Positions 60,502 to 64,000 of a stretch of 64,000 bases of DNA are shown here, piece by piece; the first letter of the stretch is position 1; every line of letters starts with the position of its first letter. The stretch is from Fischerella sp. PCC 9605. GTDB lineage: Bacteria; Cyanobacteriota; Cyanobacteriia; Cyanobacteriales; Nostocaceae. A program made the translations under genes and the position numbers. The DNA lies in the NCBI RefSeq assembly GCF_000517105.1, contig NZ_KI912150.1, forward strand, positions 64,096-128,095, read 5' to 3'. The notes beneath the pieces were generated by a model. The model saw only the letters and a program-made list of their open reading frames with translations. It was not told where the DNA came from and made no database searches.

Positions 60502-61862
60502 ATAACATCAAGCTGAGCAAGCTTTGGGACTCGCTCCATTCTAGCTACTGGTTCGTCCCAACAATTATGGCAGCGATCGCCATCGCCTTGGCGTTGGCAA
60601 TGTTGACTCTTGATCGAGCTGGCTATTACGGGCCATTTGAAGAGTGGGGCTGGATTTACACTGGTGGGCCGGATGGTGCGCGTGGTCTGCTCTCAGCCGT
60701 TGCTGGTTCGCTTATCAGCGTTACTGCTACAGCTTTTTCAATTACAATCGTTGCCCTCCAACTCGCTTCTTCCAATTTCGGCCCTCGCCTGCTCCGTAAT
60801 TTTATGCAGGACACGGGTAATCAGGTAGTTTTAGGTACATTTATAGCTACTTTTATTTATTCCTTGCTGGTACTGCGGACAGTTCGGGGAGAAGATGGAC
60901 AAGACGAATTTGTACCGCAGATATCGGTGACAATCGGCATTTTGTTGGCGCTGATCAGCATCGCCGTACTAATTTACTTTATCGATCACGCTTCGACAAT
61001 CATTCAGGCATCGCATGTTATTTCTGAAGTTAGTACCGATTTAGACCGTACGATTGAACGGCTATTTCCCGAAAGAATCGGGCGCAGTTTACCGGAACGC
61101 AAACGCCAGGTTGCGGAAATTCCTCTTAATTTTGACTCAGAAGCTCACCCTATCACAGCTACTGGTAAGGGGTATGTGCAAGCAATTGATGACGAAAAAT
61201 TGATTAAGTTTGCTAGTAAACACAATCTGCTTGTGCGCGTCAAGTCTCGACCAGGCAAGTTTGTTTTTCCAGGCAGCGTTTTGGCTATGGTTTGGCCTGA
61301 GGAATCTGCGAATCAACAGACGCGCCGTGTAGAGACGCGCCATGGCGCGTCTCTACACAAAGAAATTAATGATGCCTTTATTCTTGGTAGAGAACGCACT
61401 GAACAGCAAGATGTAGAGTTTCCCATCAATCAATTAGTTGAGATCGCCCTCCGTGCCATTTCTCCTGGGATTAACGATCCATTCACCGCCATTAGGTGTA
61501 TTGACCAGCTTAGTGCTGGACTTTCCCGCTTAGCCCAAAGGGATTTTCCCTCTCCCTATCGCTATGATGACAATAACAAGTTGCGTATAATTGCTGAGCC
61601 AGTGATGTATGCAGATTTAGTTGATGCTGCCTTTAACCAAATTCGCCAATACAGCACAAAAGATGTAGCAGTGACAATTCGCTTGCTGGAAGCGATCGCT
61701 CAAATAGCTCCTTACGCCAGCTCTTCTAAAGACAGGGCAGCCTTACGCCGCCATGCAGAAATGATATTGCGAGGTAGCCAAGCAGCGTTATCGGAAGAAC
61801 AAGACCGCAACGATGTGCAAGAGCGGTATCACCGAGTCATTAAAGCTTTAGGTCAGGATTGA
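60498..61862 (+). CDS. DUF2254 membrane protein
   Basis: A 454-residue protein of the DUF2254 family. Three or four helices cover about 18-160 (FVPTIMAAIAIALALAMLTL, LLSAVAGSLISVTATAFSITIVALQL, QVVLGTFIATFIYSLLVL, VTIGILLALISIAVLIYFIDHA). The remainder is soluble. Function is not known. It overlaps the MscS gene by four bases, so a link to osmotic or membrane stress is plausible but inferred. A 32-base palindrome is embedded at 61327-61358, encoding ETRHGAS. Confidence 0.85.
   Translation: MNNIKLSKLWDSLHSSYWFVPTIMAAIAIALALAMLTLDRAGYYGPFEEWGWIYTGGPDGARGLLSAVAGSLISVTATAFSITIVALQLASSNFGPRLLRNFMQDTGNQVVLGTFIATFIYSLLVLRTVRGEDGQDEFVPQISVTIGILLALISIAVLIYFIDHASTIIQASHVISEVSTDLDRTIERLFPERIGRSLPERKRQVAEIPLNFDSEAHPITATGKGYVQAIDDEKLIKFASKHNLLVRVKSRPGKFVFPGSVLAMVWPEESANQQTRRVETRHGASLHKEINDAFILGRERTEQQDVEFPINQLVEIALRAISPGINDPFTAIRCIDQLSAGLSRLAQRDFPSPYRYDDNNKLRIIAEPVMYADLVDAAFNQIRQYSTKDVAVTIRLLEAIAQIAPYASSSKDRAALRRHAEMILRGSQAALSEEQDRNDVQERYHRVIKALGQD
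61327..61358. repeat. 32-base perfect palindrome inside the DUF2254 gene
   Basis: The two 16-base arms meet at 61342/61343, and the central core is GACGCGCCATGGCGCGTC. In frame it encodes V-E-T-R-H-G-A-S-L-H, at about residues 277-287. The core also occurs at 20638-20657 inside an unrelated gene, giving the same ETRHGAS peptide. Confidence 0.95.
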
Positions 61863-62145
61863 AGGGGACTGGGGAACTCACCGGCCCCCACGACCGCTCT
61901 TAGTGGGGATTAGGGATAGGGAATAAGTAATTTCCCGATCCCCAATACCCAATGCCGAGTAGGGATTCTCCTGCGTCCGGCATTTAAGGGCGCTTCCCCC
62001 ACCTTTAACAAGGATGGGGTATCTAATACCGCGACCTGTTGAGAGATGAATTTGTATCCTGAGAAGGATGTTTTAAATATTACACTATGGCATTAAATGG
62101 TAATTACACTAAAATTTTCTAGAAGTTATTAGTCTTAGAGGAAGC
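61863..62145. other. Intergenic region with G/C-rich hairpins
   Basis: A 283-bp spacer after DUF2254. A GGGGAT...GGGAA/TTCCC...ATCCCC-type structure (about 61906-61943) could terminate the mscS-DUF2254 transcript. The promoter of the response regulator should lie at the right end. No gene is supported. Confidence 0.5.
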
Positions 62146-62520
62146 ATGCCCCACGTATTATTAGTCGACGATGAAGAAGCTTTGCGAGAAAGCCTTTCTT
62201 ACACCTTGCAAAAAGAAGGCTATACCGTCACAACAGCAGCAGATGGTCACAGTGCAATCAAACATTTTCACAAGCAAGTACCAGACGTAATATTATTAGA
62301 CTTGATGCTGCCAGAGGTTGACGGCATGGAAGTTTGTTGGCGGATTCGCGCTTTTTCTGACGTGCCAATTGTGATGCTGACTGCTAAAGACCAAGACATA
62401 GACAAAATTTGGGGGTTAGAGGCAGGAGCAGATGATTATGTCACAAAACCATTCAATACTCGCGAACTATTGGCACGCATTAAAGCAGTGCTGCGCCGTC
62501 GTGCAGAAAAGCAATCTTAA
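62146..62520 (+). CDS. Response regulator, receiver domain only
   Basis: A 124-residue receiver domain. The acidic pair is D8/D9, the phospho-acceptor D52 (VILLDLMLPEVDG), Thr in MLTAKD and Lys in VTKPFNTRELLARIKAVLRR. This end looks like the OmpR linker but stops before a DNA-binding domain. So it may work by protein contacts, or be a shortened OmpR-type regulator. The stop is followed at once by the kinase gene, so the two are one operon. AGAGGAAG precedes the ATG. Confidence 0.92.
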   Translation: MPHVLLVDDEEALRESLSYTLQKEGYTVTTAADGHSAIKHFHKQVPDVILLDLMLPEVDGMEVCWRIRAFSDVPIVMLTAKDQDIDKIWGLEAGADDYVTKPFNTRELLARIKAVLRRRAEKQS

Positions 62521-62523
62521 TTG

Positions 62524-63942
62524 ATGATGGGTTGGTTACCAAAAATTAAGTGGAATTCCATTCACACCAAGCTCTTAGCTACTTACCTGCTGCTGACAAC
62601 CTTGGGAACCTCGCTCATGGCAGGATACATCCTTTGGTCATTCTATGCTTATTTCATGAAAGCGAGGCAGGCAGAAATGCACAATTGGAGTACTGCGATC
62701 GCTGAGAGTGTCGCTGATTCGTTGGAGGAAAATAAGCGCGAACGAGTAGAGCTACTCATGCAGCGCTACGGTGCAGCTGAGACCATTACAATACGTGTTT
62801 TTAATAGCAAAGGTCAACTTATCGCTACATCTAACCCTCAGCAAGACCGACAAGTGAAGAACTGGCTAGCAGTACCTGGAGTAAGTGCAGCCCTAGAAAA
62901 ACGAGAAGTGCAAGGTTTGGCAAAGGGAGTTTTGTCTAACGATGACAGGCTGTTTATTGCTCAGCCGATCGTGCGTAACGGTCAGTTACTGGGTGCATTG
63001 CGAATGTCTATCACCCTGCAACAATTTCAACGCCAGTTCGCCATAGTCATTTGGACAGTGCTGGGAACGTTGGTCTTTACAATTTTACTGTGTACTTTGA
63101 TTAGCGAGTGGCTGGCACGCAGCCTCTCCCGTCCAATTCAGACTATGAAAAACTTTGCGATTCGCCTAGGTAGCGGTCATTTTGGCGATAAGCTGCACAT
63201 TCGCCAAAGCAACGAGTTGGATCAGTTAGCACTAGAACTTAATCGTATGAGTGAACGCTTGGCTTCACTCGACCAAGAACGACGGGCATTTCTAGCAAAC
63301 GTCTCTCACGAACTCCGCACTCCCATCAGTAATGTCTTGGTGACGGTTGAAGCCCTCCGTGGTGGAGCTGCTTCCGATCCGGCGGTGCGCGATCGCTTTT
63401 TCCAAAATGTAGAAGACGAAACCAAACGACTCTCACGGCTAATTGGCGATCTGCTGGATTTGGGACGTTTGGAAGCTGGGGTGACACACCTAGAGAAACA
63501 AAATATCCCGCTTGCTAGTTTAATTAGCCGTGCAGTCAGGGCAGTGGAAACGCGGATGCAAAATTCGCAAATTTCCGCCCATGTAAACGTAGCTGACTTG
63601 CAAGTACAGGGTGATTCAGAACGGCTGTTGCAAGCATTTCTCAACTTGTTGGATAACGCCATTAAGCATTCAACCCCCAATTCCCGAATATTCATCACTG
63701 GGTACAAGCAAGATAAACAAGCAGTTGTGACAATCCGCGATCAAGGCCAAGGAATAAAAGACAGCGATCTTCCCCGGATTTTTGAGCAATTCTACACAGG
63801 CGATCGCTCTCGTAAAGGCCGGGGAGTGGGGTTAGGCTTGGCGATCGCCAAACGCATTATCGAAGCCCACGGAGGTAGCATTACTGCTAATAGCAAGTTC
63901 GGTGAGGGAGCCACATTCACTATTTATTTACCCTTACAGTAG
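62524..63942 (+). CDS. Sensor histidine kinase (HAMP)
   Basis: About 472 residues from ATG 62524. ATG 62527 and TTG 62521 are alternatives. Helix one (about 17-40) and helix two (about 172-193) flank a sensor region of about 130 residues outside the membrane. A HAMP domain (about 195-248) leads to HisKA with H262 (NVSHELRTPIS), then HATPase_c with the N box (AFLNLLDNAIKHS), G1 (IRDQGQGI), F (FEQFYTGDRS) and G2 (GVGLGLAIAKRI). It should phosphorylate the receiver-only regulator upstream. The signal is unknown. It ends 58 bases before the window end. Confidence 0.93.
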   Translation: MMGWLPKIKWNSIHTKLLATYLLLTTLGTSLMAGYILWSFYAYFMKARQAEMHNWSTAIAESVADSLEENKRERVELLMQRYGAAETITIRVFNSKGQLIATSNPQQDRQVKNWLAVPGVSAALEKREVQGLAKGVLSNDDRLFIAQPIVRNGQLLGALRMSITLQQFQRQFAIVIWTVLGTLVFTILLCTLISEWLARSLSRPIQTMKNFAIRLGSGHFGDKLHIRQSNELDQLALELNRMSERLASLDQERRAFLANVSHELRTPISNVLVTVEALRGGAASDPAVRDRFFQNVEDETKRLSRLIGDLLDLGRLEAGVTHLEKQNIPLASLISRAVRAVETRMQNSQISAHVNVADLQVQGDSERLLQAFLNLLDNAIKHSTPNSRIFITGYKQDKQAVVTIRDQGQGIKDSDLPRIFEQFYTGDRSRKGRGVGLGLAIAKRIIEAHGGSITANSKFGEGATFTIYLPLQ

Positions 63943-64000
63943 GACAAGTAATATCCCCTATGTCTTTTGATAGAGTTTCTTAACTTTATATACTTTCCTC

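Overview
The window looks like chromosome from a filamentous, probably nostocalean, cyanobacterium. The octamer GCGATCGC (HIP1) recurs throughout genes and spacers. There are heptanucleotide repeats of the AATGACY/GTCATTT type, and the gene families are typical of this group: RTX and pentapeptide-repeat proteins, AAA-CHASE2 and FHA-GAF-cyclase sensors, a Ser/Thr kinase, and a cNMP-domain ABC exporter with an HlyD partner. Genus cannot be resolved by eye. I saw no rRNA, tRNA or CRISPR array.

Layout. 1-9.2 kb: a broken transposase start, a small secreted protein, a cell-wall amidase, primase (dnaG), a block of small oxidative/detoxification enzymes next to a MocR-type regulator, and an SDR. 9.3-18.3 kb: a peroxiredoxin-like protein, a large exported zinc metalloprotease, a pentapeptide-repeat protein, a 42-bp tandem repeat, an orphan rolling-circle (HUH) Rep overlapping endonuclease V, and a CYTH protein. 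18.5-34.3 kb: signalling and housekeeping genes, namely AAA-CHASE2, FHA-GAF-cyclase, VanZ-LamG, Ser/Thr kinase, the YlqF GTPase, two VOC proteins, fdhD, and an OmpR-type two-component pair.

35.6-48.7 kb is the most distinctive region. It is a type I secretion island read in one direction: an RTX protein, a glycosyltransferase fused to a PpiC-like foldase, a pentapeptide-repeat/RTX fusion, another RTX protein, a putative second glycosyltransferase, an ABC exporter whose C39 peptidase triad is lost, and an HlyD adaptor. Beyond a hairpin and a possible gene relic lies a convergent small gene for a double-glycine leader peptide. My inference is that the island makes, possibly glycosylates, folds and exports surface repeat proteins. 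No TolC-like outer-membrane channel is in the window.

48.8-51.2 kb holds a CDF metal transporter and a divergent MarR/NTF2-like pair. 51.9-59.3 kb holds two large divergent RTX exoenzymes, an LTD/EEP nuclease and a choice-of-anchor/5'-nucleotidase. They fit extracellular DNA breakdown for phosphate, and a Pho-box-like triplet lies before the nucleotidase. 59.5-64 kb: an MscS channel overlapping a DUF2254 gene, and a receiver-only response regulator with a histidine kinase.

Three kinds of repeat shape the window. Arms related to AAGACACCAAGACACCAAG form terminator-like hairpins. Heptamer runs sit in several spacers. A perfect palindrome centred on GCGCCATGGCGC lies inside two unrelated genes and encodes the same peptide, ETRHGAS, in both.
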